Assembly (NCBI GenBank): GCA_019054805.1
Contig: JAHQIY010000003.1
Coordinates: 6,882,001 to 6,946,000, forward strand
Reading direction: 5' to 3'
Origin: Brachionus manjavacas
Taxonomy: Eukaryota; Rotifera; Eurotatoria; Ploima; Brachionidae
DNA: 64,000 nt
The notes under the pieces: model-generated
What the model was told of the DNA's origin: nothing
The model's input: the letters and a program-made list of their open reading frames with translations, nothing else
Database searches by the model: none
Shown: in pieces, positions 24,686-36,065 of the stretch
Layout of the letters: every line of letters starts with the position of its first letter
Position numbering within the stretch: the stretch's first letter is position 1
Program-made: the position numbers and the translations under genes

Positions 24686-27080
24686 ATGAAGATAGATCAA
24701 AATTTTTACTTAAATTCTAATTCTGTTAATGGAAATAAAGGCATTCAATCCTCAACATCATCTAACCTTTCCAACATAAGCGATCTAATTCCCGAAAATA
24801 CTTCAGGTGCTTGCATAAAAGTTGGAAATGAATTTCAAGTAAATCTATCAGAATATGACCGTAATTAACTTTTTAAATCAACGCTTTAACTTGACTAATT
24901 GAGACTTTTTTCAGCAAATAAACAAAAGCTAAATCGTGACCAACTTGAACTAAAAGAGTTTCCAATTTGGAAACCCGCTGAAAATTTAGAACAGCAGCAA
25001 ATAGATGATTTTCTCAAAGAAGCTATGGAAAATCATTCGTTTAGTACAGAACAAGCATTGTCTTTTTTGTTCTGGTACAAACATGACATCAACAATGCTC
25101 TCAGTAATATGAAGAAATATTGCCCTAAACAAGACGAATGGACCCAAGAGCAAAAAGTTCTTTTCGAACAAGCTTATTCGTTTAATGGAAAAAATTTTTC
25201 TAAAATAAGACAACTTGTAAAAAACTTTCTAATTTAATTTTTAATTAATTTTGAATTTTACTGCTCAACTAGATCCCGAATAAATCTCAGGGCTCTTTGG
25301 TCACCTATTATTACAATTGGAAAAAATCAAAAGCCATCAGTCAAATAGAGAGCCAACAGAACAATGCCAAAAATTCCAACAATGATTATCAAAACGATAA
25401 TGAAGAGGAAAATAGTGATGATAATGAGTCTGTTGATGAAACTTTTATCGTAAGAGTAAATTTTATGATAGCTTAAATTGTTTAAAAAAAAAATTTAAAG
25501 AATAGTGCTTCTAAAATATGCAGTAATTGTGATATGATAACGAGTCAGTATCAATCAACTCCTAAAGGCCAACTTTGCATACCTTGCTTTGACTACTTCA
25601 AGTAAAATAAAATAAATTTAAATGAGATAAAGAGTTTTTATTTTTGATAAAAAGAAAAACTGGGCTAATGCGTCCAGATCATGTCATAAACAAGTCTTTG
25701 TCAAATGGTAACTCGCAGAAGCACAATTGCACACAGAATAATTCTTTGACCAAAACTAATCGTTACTTGGCAATATCTAATGCAGCAATAGGCTACGAAT
25801 CATCAAATGTTACAAACACAGCTACAATATCGAAAGAAGCCAAAAATTTCCACAAATCGCTGCGCAAACCACCAAAGGGAATTTATCTCAACTATGATGA
25901 ACTAATGGATTTAGTCAAAACCGGTCCAGATACGGTTTTCGAAGAGCTGCAGAGGAAAAATATAATTTTAAGACGAGAAGTAAATATAAGCCGAATTTTT
26001 TTTATCAAAATTAAAATTTATATTTAGCATCAAAAAAATAAACAAGAGATTGACTTAATGATAAAAAAATTTGCTCATGAAAGTGAACTTCTTAAGGCTG
26101 AGATTAATGTAAATATTTTGTTTTTTTTATTTTTCAAATAAGTCTATTCAAAATTTTTTTATTAAAGATTATTAAGTTTCTAATATTTTTTTTTTAATTA
26201 ATCTAAGTCATTTAGATAAGAAGCAAAAATTTTCTTTTTCTCATAAAATAGTTTTTTTTCAAAACTTAAGCTATTTTTTTCCTCAAACTTTGATTGATTA
26301 TACAAAATTAAAATTTTTTGAGAATTAATTAAAAAGAAAATAAATGCATTAATTTCAACTAAAAGATAAACTTAAGATGATTTATTTTAAGTCTAATAAG
26401 TTTTACATTTAATTATTCATGGTCATATATAGATGATCAATTATTACAAGTTAGTTTTTTTTATTTATAATCAGTTGATTCAAGACCTAATTTTTTTATA
26501 AATGTCATATTTATAAGAAGATTTAGAAGAAAAAATTCTCATATTTGTTACAAAATAAAATTAATAATAATTTTTGACACAAGAAAAAATAAAAAATTCT
26601 ACATGATACTAAGAATTTTATTTTTCCAATAAAGATAAGAAAAGCAATGAAATTTTAATCTTTTCATTTAGAAACTTTTATTCGACTCTGAAACCAGTGA
26701 TACGAATGTAACTCCTTTTTGGACACAGAAAGAAATCAACTTTGTTCTTCAAGGATTTAACAAGTTTGGCGATGATTTTGAATTAATTTCACAATTAATT
26801 CGTAAGAAAATTTTTTCCCAATTTAATCAGTTAATAAATTTTATTTTTTACTCAATAATCGCAGAAACGAAATCACCAGAGTCAGTGAAAGCGTTTTATG
26901 CATATTATAAAGATAGCTTAAATCTCGAAAAACTGGTTACAAACAATACGGTAAGATTTGTGGTAAAATTTATAGTTTTAAGAATTTTTTTTATAGGATT
27001 TAAACAAAAAAACAATTGAAATAATGGCTAATTTAAGAAAGAATAATCGACATGATATACCAGTCAAATCTGCAGAATGA
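24686..27080 (+). CDS. RCOR: CoREST/RCOR-like corepressor with a GATA-like zinc finger, nine exons
   Basis: Scaffold of the LSD1-HDAC corepressor complex in the nucleus. Exons: 24686-24860, 24915-25216, 25273-25449, 25501-25601, 25655-25979, 26028-26108, 26672-26801, 26865-26950, 26997-27080; phases agree throughout. Domains in order: ELM2 (IKVGNEFQVNLSEYD, EFPIWKPAENLEQQQIDDFL, FWYKHDINNAL), SANT1 (VLFEQAYSFNGKNFSKI, LVTYYYNWKKSK), an acidic linker, a CxxC-x18-CxxC finger in exons 4-5 followed by YFKKTGLMRPDHV, the CoREST linker RKPPKGIYLNYDELMDLV with a coiled coil, and SANT2 (FWTQKEINFVLQGFNKFGDDF, SVKAFYAYYKDSLNLEKL). RKPPKG and the two SANT domains identify CoREST. The finger is not in the human RCOR proteins as I recall them and resembles that of MTA. 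A paralogue lies at 11719. Confidence 0.9.
26109..26671 (+). other. Intron 6 of the CoREST-like gene
   Basis: The largest intron of this gene (563 nt; most others are 48-57 nt). It is AT-rich and shows no coding or repeat signature. Confidence 0.6.
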
Positions 27081-29722
27081 ATCTAACTTAGTTTTTATTC
27101 TATTCTTATTTATCTATCAAATAAATTTGTTAATGTTTATTTGAGTAAAAGCATGTAATAATTTGTATAATAAATATTTTCATAAAATCTAAAAAATATT
27201 TTGAAATTTAAAATAAAATGAAAATCATTTTTAGAAATTCTTTTACAAGTCGTTAGTGATGATTTTTGGATTTTATTTAAAGATTTTGAAAATTAAATAA
27301 AGTGAAAGTTAAACACAATGTAAATTAAAAAATATTAAATATTTGAAAAATACATTTCTCATTTGTGTTTTTTTTAATTAATATTCAATGAGTCTTAGGT
27401 AAAATTTTGATCATGAATCTTGATGAATTTGTTTTCAAAGTTAAAAAAAAAGACAAAAAAGAAAAGAACTAGAAAAGAATAACAGAGATTGGAAAAAAAA
27501 GCTTTTTAAAAATTTTTTTTTGCCATTGTTTGCGTTAGAATTATTATTTTGAGACAATTTTTTTTTGAATAAATTTATATTCTCTTAGATCAAAATTAGA
27601 AAAAATTCTGGATTGAAAAAACAATCCATTCATTTGTTATTCTAATTAGACAAGGTTGGTATTGTACAGCAAAAATGGTGCAAGAGTGAAAAGGACATGT
27701 TCACATATTACTAGCATATTACCTTTGGTTTTTATGAACAAATCTGAAAAATTAAAACCAACTGAAAGTGACTTGTTTTTTGATTAATGCATCTCAAAGA
27801 TTACCAGAAAAACCAGAGAGAATTACAGATGATAAAGGAAAAGATGATTGATCGTAAAAAAAATTAACTATTGTCTTAAATCTATGAGAAAATATATTTT
27901 TAAAAATCTTAAACAGTTAAGTTTTATATGATTTTTAAGTTTTTCCTATCCAATTTTTATATTTCTAATGGGAACAGAGTAAATTATTGATTTGTTATAT
28001 ATTTATTGATAAGAAGTTAGAAAATATTGATGCGATACTCGAAATTGATAGTCATCAGAAAATATGATACAGTCTATAAAAATTTTGGTCTCATAAATAG
28101 AATCGAATTTATTCTAAATTATTAAGGGATAAATATTAAGAGGGGAGGCTCAATAACTCAGTTATGATAATTGATAAAAAAGACATATAACTAGTTTTGT
28201 TGCAAATTGACTAAGCTTTCATTTGATATATAGAATATAGTAATAATGATTTAAATAAAAAAAACATTCAGTGTACCATAGTCCTTTATTTGGTAAAAGA
28301 GATTGCTAAAATTTTAAAATTTATACTCATTTAATTTTTTAAGAGAGTTTTTTAATAGGATTAACAAAAATGTTTAAAAAATTTTTTTGTTAATATTGAT
28401 TTCTTTACAATTTATGATTCTGCATTAAATTCTCAAATCTCAAAATTTTCTCACATTTTCTAAAAAACTTAAGTTTCTATGGTATTTTGCGCCTGCGCCA
28501 AAATAGAATGCAGTATTATAAGGCAGTAGCACATAAAGGGATAGGATGATAATTATACACATAAAATTTTTTTCAACAGGCATCACGATCGACATCTGCA
28601 GCTTCAAGTTCAAATTTAAATTTAAAAATTAATTTTTATATTTTTAAACTTGAAAATATTTAGTACTAAACAACTTCTGTGGATTTCAACTCAAAGCATG
28701 CAGCAATTGTTATTCAAAAATTTAAATGCGAGAGATGTAATTGAGATATGAGCCAAAGTCAAATCTAAGCTGAATAATCTTACATGAAAAAAACATCTTA
28801 ACAAGCATATTTATTTTTATCTAATTTAAAAATATTATCGATCGAATCTTTTTGACAGACGCATAAAAGTTAGTTTTTTTGGTATCTGAGATACAACAAG
28901 ATGGGATAATCAGTCAATCGTTTTGTCCTAAATCACATTATTGAAATTATTAAGCCAAATACTAATTAAAATGTTTCCTACAATTTGTATGTCTTTATTT
29001 AGAAAATTTTACCAAATTTTGTATATTAAAAAGGGCTTAAAAAATGATAAAAAATTAATAGTTTGCCATTTTAAAATAAAATAAATAAATTTCAAAACCG
29101 TAATATTTAATTCATGTAATTTTGTTTTCAAAATTTTTTTTATCCTTTGAATTTATTAAATTATTAAAAATCAGATTTAGTAAAAATTAAAGACTTTTAA
29201 AAATAGAGATTTTAATTTTCATATTTTTAAACATTTTATCAATTAGGTATCTTAACATTAATTCCAAAAAATTATTACATTCAATTTATTTTATTAAGAA
29301 AAACATTGTTGGTACATTAAATCTACAATTGTATTTTGATTAAAAAAAATTAAAGCTCTTTAATTTTTCTAAACATTCAGTAAAAATCAATATTTAAATA
29401 AAAGAACAAAATTCATTTTTATTATTTTTATTTATTGATGATAAAGGTCTTTATAAATTCATCTTCCAAAATTATTGTTTTTAAAGTCAATCTAAAATTT
29501 TAAGAATTAATTTTATTTTAAATCAAAATAAAAAAAAACTTCAAAAACAAAAATGAAGTCATTAAGATCGTCGCTATTTTTTCCTCAATAAAGCAAAGAT
29601 AATTCCTTGACATCAATTGACCTGTCATATCACATGACTGAAATTTTTAAAATAATTGTACTTGATAAATCTTATTTTTAGTTTTAATTTTAGAAAGATT
29701 AAAATATTTTCAAAATAATAAA
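27081..29722. other. Intergenic AT-rich spacer, no gene seen
   Basis: About 2.6 kb without a supported gene. AATAAA-like motifs at about 27120 and 27170 may end the CoREST-like transcript. A short GC-richer near-palindrome (TTTTGCGCCTGCGCCAAAA, 28484-28502) is present but too short to assign. Confidence 0.45.
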
Positions 29723-30895
29723 ATGCGCTGTTTGATCGCAAGCATCTTTTGTGTCCTGTTCTTAGCAAATCTTGTCACTTTGGTTAGCATTAAATGCCAG
29801 CACAATTTACCTTTGGGTTATCTACCAGTAGAGGATAGAACAAATTCTAGTTTTATCGAAATACTAGATACCATTTTGGACATTCATCCATCTAAAGTAC
29901 AATACACAAAAACTGAGTTAGACGCCCAAACAAAAATCATATCAAGCAAATTGCATCCTTTTGTGAACGCTGTGCATCTAGCATACGCAAACCATCTAAA
30001 TTTAATTTTAACCCCTGATGTCATTTGGTACCTTATATTGAGTGGCACATCGATTCACATTGATCTTAACTCAGAAGAGCTGCGAGGAAACTTTGTCGAA
30101 CATAAAGAAAAAAAAACTCTTAATATTAGAAGAGACTATTTTATTTTCAATTCAACTGAGAATCAATGGGACGGGTTGATTGACGAATTTGTCCAAAATG
30201 TGAACTCAAATTTGAAGCCTCCTGCGCAAAATTTGCTAAGTGCCAAGTTTACCACTACAAATCGCGTCACTTCAGCATGTTCAAAAATAGTTTTCCTAGC
30301 TGCTTTCCAGAAGTATTTTAATTACAAACTTACCACTTTGTGTGGTATACCAGAGATTAAAATATCTGGCAGCATAGATGACTGGAAATTGATAAAGTCA
30401 AAAATTTCAGATTTAAATTCAACAATACCAAGTCTAGCCGTTTGGTATAATCAATTGGACAAATTGGCTCAAAAATTTGTAGATGCCTTTGAAAACAAAA
30501 TTGATGAAGAATTCTGGAACCAAATTTATAAGAGTTAAAGTCAACTTAATTTTTAAAATTTAAAATTTTGATTAATTTTTTTATCTAAAGTGAATGGAGG
30601 TTCAGGTGGTCCGTTTATTTCCGGATGGATCTTGTCACTTTTTCCCTACTTGAAAAGAAATAGCAGAAATTATTTTGTATGGGAAAAAGACTGGTCTTTC
30701 AGTTATGACATGGAAATGCTAGGTGGTTTGGTTACATCGGATTTTCCTTTGACTCTCAGCAATTCATCGTTTATTTGGGACTACTTCTCAACCGAGTATT
30801 CAATGTCGTTTACAGGAGGAATGATTGGTGTGAAGTATTTTGATAATAGTAAAAGTTTGCAACCAATTTTTGGCTATGCTGTGGTTCAAAATTAA
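29723..30895 (+). CDS. Secreted DUF4419-domain protein, two exons
   Basis: Exons 29723-30533 and 30591-30895 give about 371 residues. Residues 1-25 form a hydrophobic signal peptide (MRCLIASIFCVLFLANLVTL). The body matches the DUF4419 pattern as I know it: an HLNLILTPDVIWYLILSG block, DGLIDEFVQNV, a FTTTNRVTSACSKIVFLAAF block, CGIPEIKISGSIDDW, and after the intron the NGGSGGPFISGWILSLFPYL block followed by a C-terminal GGMIGVKYFD. The family's biochemical activity is not established. The signal peptide implies secretion or a lumenal location, and there are few cysteines. The donor at A|GTTAAAG is non-consensus, but only this junction restores the conserved NGGSGG context in frame. The start lies 29 nt after an acceptor-like TTTTAG. 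Confidence 0.8.
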
Positions 30896-31036
30896 TATCT
30901 GTTTCAGAAGATATTTTCAAAATAATTTCTAAAATTTCTATTATCATACTATCATAATGATTTTTATTCAAACAAATTCTTTTTTTGTAAATCACTTTTT
31001 TTAAATTAATTAAAAAAAATTGCAAAGTATTCTTAA
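30896..31036. other. Downstream spacer of the DUF4419 gene
   Basis: Short AT-rich spacer; no clear feature. Confidence 0.35.
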
Positions 31037-31230
31037 TCACAACTCATTGGTATTAAAATAGCATAGAAAATGTGACATAAATTTTTTTTTTCTATAGGCG
31101 GCTAAATTACGGTCAGTATCATAATTATATTTAAATGTAATATGTTTCAATGGAACAACTTTCTGTTTGTTGGCCTTGTTAATTGAATTTAATTTCTCAG
31201 TTTCAAAAGTGGGAAGATCAATCAAATCTA
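31037..31230 (-). CDS. Candidate exon or coding fragment of unknown family
   Basis: Minus-strand open frame beginning right after TTATTTCTAG, an acceptor-like site, and reading LIDLPTFETEKLNSINKANK, followed by a segment with FKYNYDTDRNLAAYRKKKF. The composition is protein-like, unlike the surrounding sequence. A second minus-strand open frame at 31287-31481 (HFSQDTGLISHKIDDQLVTK) could be an upstream exon, but part of it overlaps a MITE end. I do not recognise the family. It may be a decayed transposon frame. Confidence 0.3.
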
Positions 31231-31456
31231 GAAATAAAATTGTGTTTTAAAAAAATTCAATCCTGAGTTTTATTTTCTTTCACTTTTTAAATTTTTATTA
31301 AATCATTTATTAAATCATTAATTAAACCACTAGCACTATTAATTACCACCTGTTTATAAAAATTGAGTCTACTCTGTTTTGTGACCAATTGGTCATCAAT
31401 CTTGTGACTAATCAGACCAGTATCTTGTGAAAAATGGCTACGGAGTAGGATATATA

Positions 31457-31600
31457 CAGTGGTGTTCCACCTTTTTACCATTTTATGAAAATTTTAGTAA
31501 ATTTAAGGGAATTCCGGTAATTTAACGTAAAATCGCAAAAGTGAAAAACAGTAAATTTACCGGATTTTACGTGAAATTATTTTTTGGTACCTGCTATACT
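31457..31600. mobile_element. Truncated copy of the CAGTGGTGTTCC MITE family
   Basis: Begins TA|CAGTGGTGTTCC (31455-31468), the same 12-bp terminus as the complete element at 38854-39084. The interior also contains TTTACC...ACGTAAAAT and ACAGTAAATTTACCGG words like the other copy. No right terminus was found, so this copy is truncated or diverged; its right boundary is approximate. Confidence 0.55.
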
Positions 31601-32031
31601 GGAGCTATCAAGGTCAACGACAAACTCTGGTGTAGTTGAGACTCACACTCAACAACTTAAGTCAAAAAAGCAAAACAACACGACTAGCGAAGCCGGCTTT
31701 AATAACTAGTACACTACTGCAAATTAGTGAGAAGCTATAGACTAAAAATTTTTTACCGTTTATGCTAAGAATATTAGTAAAAGAATTAATTTTTGCTAAT
31801 TTAAATATAAATTGTTGACTATCCCTAAAATCCGGATCCGTACTGCCGAAAATGTCGTCTAAAATACGGACACGGACTTCGTGATAATGTACTAAAATAC
31901 GGACACGACCCCTTTTAGACTATAAAGCTAGAAATGATAATTTCAGAAAAAAACGAATTTAAATTTTATTGAAAGAAAAACAAACAAGAATTAAAAAGTT
32001 TTTTAATTTAATGATTTTAAATTGAATATAA
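31601..32031. other. Spacer with a short direct repeat
   Basis: Includes two copies of CTAAAATACGGACACG (about 31859 and 31892) close together next to the MULE remnant; these may be subterminal repeats of that element. No gene was recognised. Confidence 0.35.
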
Positions 32032-33170
32032 TTAATTGCTTAATTTAAATTTTCTTTTCCTTTTAGGGGTCAAAATTTGTCTTTTGGTTTTAATAACACT
32101 TTTTAAACTCATATATGCATCTTCGTAAAAATGATTCTGATAAACAGAATAGTCAATATTAACAACACCACTAGCCAAATCTTCAGGTTTACATAACAAA
32201 TCACTCTCTTGAATCAATTGTTTGAAATCAAAATTATTTGAATTTAAAACCAATAAGAGAATTTTTTTTTGTTTATTTGTAAAAATTTTCGGGTAAATAC
32301 ATAATTTCTTTTCTTGTTTTTGGTCATATCTATTTTCACCCTCTAATTCTTCATAAACTTCATTATCTGCTTCTTCGACTCCATTATTTTACCATTCAAT
32401 TCCGTCTTTAATTGCTGCAATTTTTTTAATTGTTACACGAACAATTTCTTCTTCATCAAAGTTATCTCTATGCTTTTTTCCACTTTTTAATTTTTTTTTC
32501 TTTTAACTTTGTCAATTTTAAATTTTTATCAATTTTTTTTAACAACATCTACAGAGCCAATACTTAATTGAACTGCAATTATATGACAGCAATTATTTTT
32601 TCCATAAGAACAAACTGGTTTTGGATATAACGTTACCATAAAAATATTGTTGTTTTCGTCTTTTATATTAAAACAGCCCATTTGTGAAGAAAATTGAATT
32701 AGACCTTTTTCAACGAACGTTTTTGCTCTCATTATTTTAGAATTTTTAAAATAATTTGTTTGTTCAGGTTCTGTTGATGCTGATGAGGATGAATTTTTTG
32801 AACTTGGATCTATATTTGTATCAAAATCTTTAATAATCAGCTTTTTATTGTAAATACTATCTAAGTTGTCATTTTTTATATCTTTTATAAAAGATTCAAT
32901 AGTAACTGATGGACGTAAAATTACAGTATCAATATCTTTTAATAAATGTGAATAATAATCTTTTAAAACATAATTACCACGATTACAAAAACCTCTGATT
33001 ATTTCATAATGATAATAAACAGACAATTTTTGAAAACAAAGAACAGCAACGTCAAAAGGAATTTCTTTAAAACCAATAAGATCTTTAAACAATATATTCA
33101 TGCCTTCAGAGCAATTTGTAGTTATTCCGGAATAAGCACAGTAGATACTTTTTTTTTTCCAATGTTAATG
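32032..33170 (-). pseudogene. MULE-like transposase C-terminal remnant with SWIM zinc finger
   Basis: Minus strand. From about 33150 the frame reads SGITTNCSEGMNILFKDLIG, then LCFQKLSVYYHYEIIRGFCN, and at 32590-32630 a SWIM-type zinc finger (PVCSYGKNNCCHIIAVQLS), the usual order at the C-terminus of Mutator-like transposases. Coding continues downstream to SNNFDFKQLIQESDLLCKP and ends KRKFKLSN at 32032, but with a poly-A frameshift near 32500 and an in-frame stop near 32388. The N-terminal catalytic part is missing. A second, different MULE copy lies at 57249-58268. Confidence 0.65.
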
Positions 33171-33475
33171 CAATTTGAGACAACTAGAAAAATAATTCTT
33201 GAACTTGAGCTTGAAACCACGATTGGAAGCGACAAGAAGAGACTCATTTGGAAGTTCACTGCATTAAGTAAAAAAAATCGTTATTAAACTGATGCTAATG
33301 ATGACATGATCAAAAAGATTAAGAAGTAAAAGCAGTGTAACTAGAAGAATCAAACTAAACTATTAAAAAAACACTTCTTGGAAAATAATCTTTTTGTGAC
33401 TGTAAATTATAATTAAAAAAATGACAAGAATAGACAACTTATTTTATTTCTACTTTGTTTCTTTTTTTTTGTATT
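33171..33475 (+). other. Short region before the LINE; weak open frame
   Basis: A plus-strand open piece (KRLIWKFTALSKKNRY) could be the pre-RT linker of the LINE that follows, but the match is too weak to assert. Confidence 0.25.
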
Positions 33476-34976
33476 AAGTATTTAATGTCTATTGAAAAAC
33501 TTGAGAAACTTAACGGTAGTAAATCTATTGGATTTGATGGAGTTCATCCTCTTATTTTAAAAAATTGTGCCGAAGGGATGTCTAAGCCGTTGGAAATTAT
33601 TTTTAAGCGGTCTATTGAATTGTGCAAAATTCCTGAACAATGGAAAATAGCAAATGTTTCTCCGACCCACAAAAAAGGGAGTAGACTTGAACCAGAAAAC
33701 TATCGACCGGTCTCTCTGACATTAGTGGCTTGTAAAGTACTTGAAGGTATTATAAGAGATCGACTTATGTCTTATTTAATAGAGAATAATCTGATATCCG
33801 GAAGTCAACATGGCTTTGTTCCCAAAAAATCTCTTGGAGACTTTTGACATGATCACGAGTGAGTTAGCTAAGGGAAATAGGGTTGAAGAAATTTACCTCG
33901 ATCTTTCGAAAGCCTTTGACACAGTTCCGCATAAACGCCTCCTACATAAATTGAGCAGTTACGGACTGAGTAAACGATTGATCGAATGGCTTAAAGACTT
34001 TTTAAGCGGAAGGGTTCGCTAGCGCGTTTTGCTTGGAAATGCAGTTTCGGATTGGTCAGAAGTACTGAGTGGCGTACCTCAAGTGTCTGTGCTTGGCCCT
34101 TTGCTTTTTGTTATATATATAAACGACCTACCTGACATCATTTCAAACAAAATAGAAATTTATGCCGATGACTCGAAGATTCTTGGAGTAATTAACAACT
34201 TGTGTGATAGGGAAAATATGCAGAAAGACTTAGATGCTCTGTGTGAATGGATTGATGTATGAAGAATGAAAGGTCTCTGTGCTCAAAAATGTAAGATTAT
34301 GCATTTTGGAAGGCTAAATGCTAGATTTTCGTATGAAACATCGGGAAAAGAGGGATTGGATAAAAATCAAATGTGTACCACTGAGTGTGAAAAGGATCTA
34401 GGCGTTATGGTGTCTTCAGACCTTAAATGGACATGTCAAGTAAAAAACGCGTGCGCGAAAGCAAATTAAGTACTCGGAATTCTTAAAAGAACATTTTTAA
34501 GCAGAGAAGAAACTCTTTGGTTGAAGCTTTATATGTCTTTGGTTAGACCTCACCTCGACTATGTAGTTTAAGTTTGGAATCCGAGCAAAAAAGGTGACGT
34601 AAAAGCGTTGGAAAAAGTACAAGAGCGTGCAACGAAAATTCCTTGGTCACTAAGAAAAATTTCATACGAGGAAAGGCTTGCCAGATTGGGTTTAACAAAA
34701 CTTAGTGAGAGAAGGGTGAGAGATGATTTGATTGAGGTTTTTAAAGTGATTGACGGTCATGAAAAAGTGTCGTTTACCAGAGAACTTCTGGATCCTGTTG
34801 GCAGGAATGGACCGATAATGAGGTTAAGAGGAAACAGCGCAAAAGTTCAAAGAGATAGTTTTCCAGCACATAAAAGAAATGATTTTTCTGCCGCAGTGAG
34901 TGCCAGACACGTTTTTTTCTCGAACAGAGTAGCTCCGCACTGGAATAGACTTCCTGAGGAAGTGGTTAAAGCTAAG

Positions 34977-35013
<37 letters not shown>

Positions 35014-35060
35014 AACTTTTCTATACTTATTTATTTTTAATATTAAATTTCAATTAGTCC
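33476..35060 (+). pseudogene. 5'-truncated LINE reverse transcriptase with (ACT)n tail
   Basis: A fairly young Jockey/CR1-like RT copy of higher GC than its surroundings. Blocks in order: SIGFDGVHPLILKNCAEGM, PTHKKGSRLEPENYRPVSLT, SGSQHGFVPK, IYLDLSKAFDTVPHKRLLHK, LSGVPQVSVLGPLLFVIYIN, the catalytic IYADDSKIL, LVRPHLDYV, LEKVQERATKI, YEERLARLGLTKLSERRVRD, FFSNRVAPHWNRLPEEVVKA. Damage: frameshift near 33835, TAG near 34020, TGA near 34260, TAA near 34467, TAA near 34568. After the frame come an (ACT)n run (34977-35012), TTATTTATTTTTA and a short hairpin AGTCCATGGGACT. No endonuclease domain is present, so it is 5'-truncated and inactive. Confidence 0.9.
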
Positions 35061-35555
35061 ATGGGACTTAAACTTTAACTCAATTAAAGTTACAGGTCCA
35101 CGAAAGACGCTGACAAATATGGTCTAAATTCTGTCGTAATTTCAAAAGTACTAGGCGGAAAAGACAAAATACCGACGCCTTATGAGAGGAATTTAATCAG
35201 ACCTAATCTAAAATGAAAATTTTTCGAGCCCTTGACTGTGTAGAGTTATTTTCCATAAGTCAATTTTTCTAATTAATTTTTTAATATTTTTTTTCTTTAT
35301 GATTATTTCTAAAAACTAAATCATCTAAATTTTTTTTGTTGATTTTCTTTAAAAAAAGGTGATGAATTTTTTTCTGAAAATTGCATTTTTTGAAGACTGA
35401 AAACCAAATCAATCAACCAAAACAAGACAAAAAGGTGCTAAAAATCTAATTGTTTTTGGTCGACCATTTTATTTCGTAGTTGGCTGACATTTTCAATAAC
35501 CATTTCTGAAATTTTTCATAAGCTTGATTCAGGCTGAATTGTGTTCATAGTAATT
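35061..35555. other. Spacer with a possible minus-strand exon
   Basis: On the minus strand at about 35437-35507 an acceptor-like TTTCAG is followed by an open stretch reading EMVIENVSQLRNKMVDQKQL before a stop. It might belong with the fragment at 35563-35745. Otherwise nothing is seen. Confidence 0.25.
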
Positions 35556-35562
35556 CTATTCA

Positions 35563-35745
35563 AGAAAAGACTTCAAGAGTTGCTGGTTTTGGATCTACCT
35601 TAATTGCATTTGGACTCACTGGAGTTGGCAAATCTTCACTATTTTCACCTGACTGACGTCGTGATGGAGGTCTTATTTTTGAAGGTTGAATACTTTTATA
35701 ATCTTGGCCAATTGGTAAACATTTTGCTTGAAGAATTACTTGGCA
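35563..35745 (-). CDS. Candidate C-terminal exon of an unrecognised gene
   Basis: The minus strand reads ILQAKCLPIGQDYKSIQPSK, then IRPPSRRQSGENSEDLP and TPVSPNAIKVDPKPATLEVF before a TGA. The composition (proline, serine and charged residues, no A/T-run bias) looks like the tail of a real protein. A stop lies just upstream in frame near 35740, so it would need an acceptor such as GCCAAG or be a broken piece. No upstream exon was found before MAD1 begins on the other strand. Family unknown. Confidence 0.35.
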
Positions 35746-36065
35746 TAGATTAAGTCAATTTAGATTGAGTTCGTATAGATCTTAAAAAAACTTTTTAAGT
35801 GATAATTAAATGATTTAATTTTGATTAATAAACTAGCTAATGATAGAAATATATCTTTTTGTTAACAGTTTAAATTTTTAAAGCTTTTAAAAACTGAAAT
35901 TTTTGAATTTACTAATTCAACTAGAACCAATTTATTTATTTCAATAGTCAGACTAATTTTGAAGCAAAATGAAAAAAATATACCATTTTGTTTTGACAGA
36001 GTTTTTTTAATTTTAAATTCTAAAAATTATTTTAAAAGCAAAAAAATTTTTTTTATAAATCAAAA

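Noticed and set aside
28484..28502. GC-rich near-palindrome TTTTGCGCCTGCGCCAAAA
   Set aside because: Too short, single occurrence, no associated feature.
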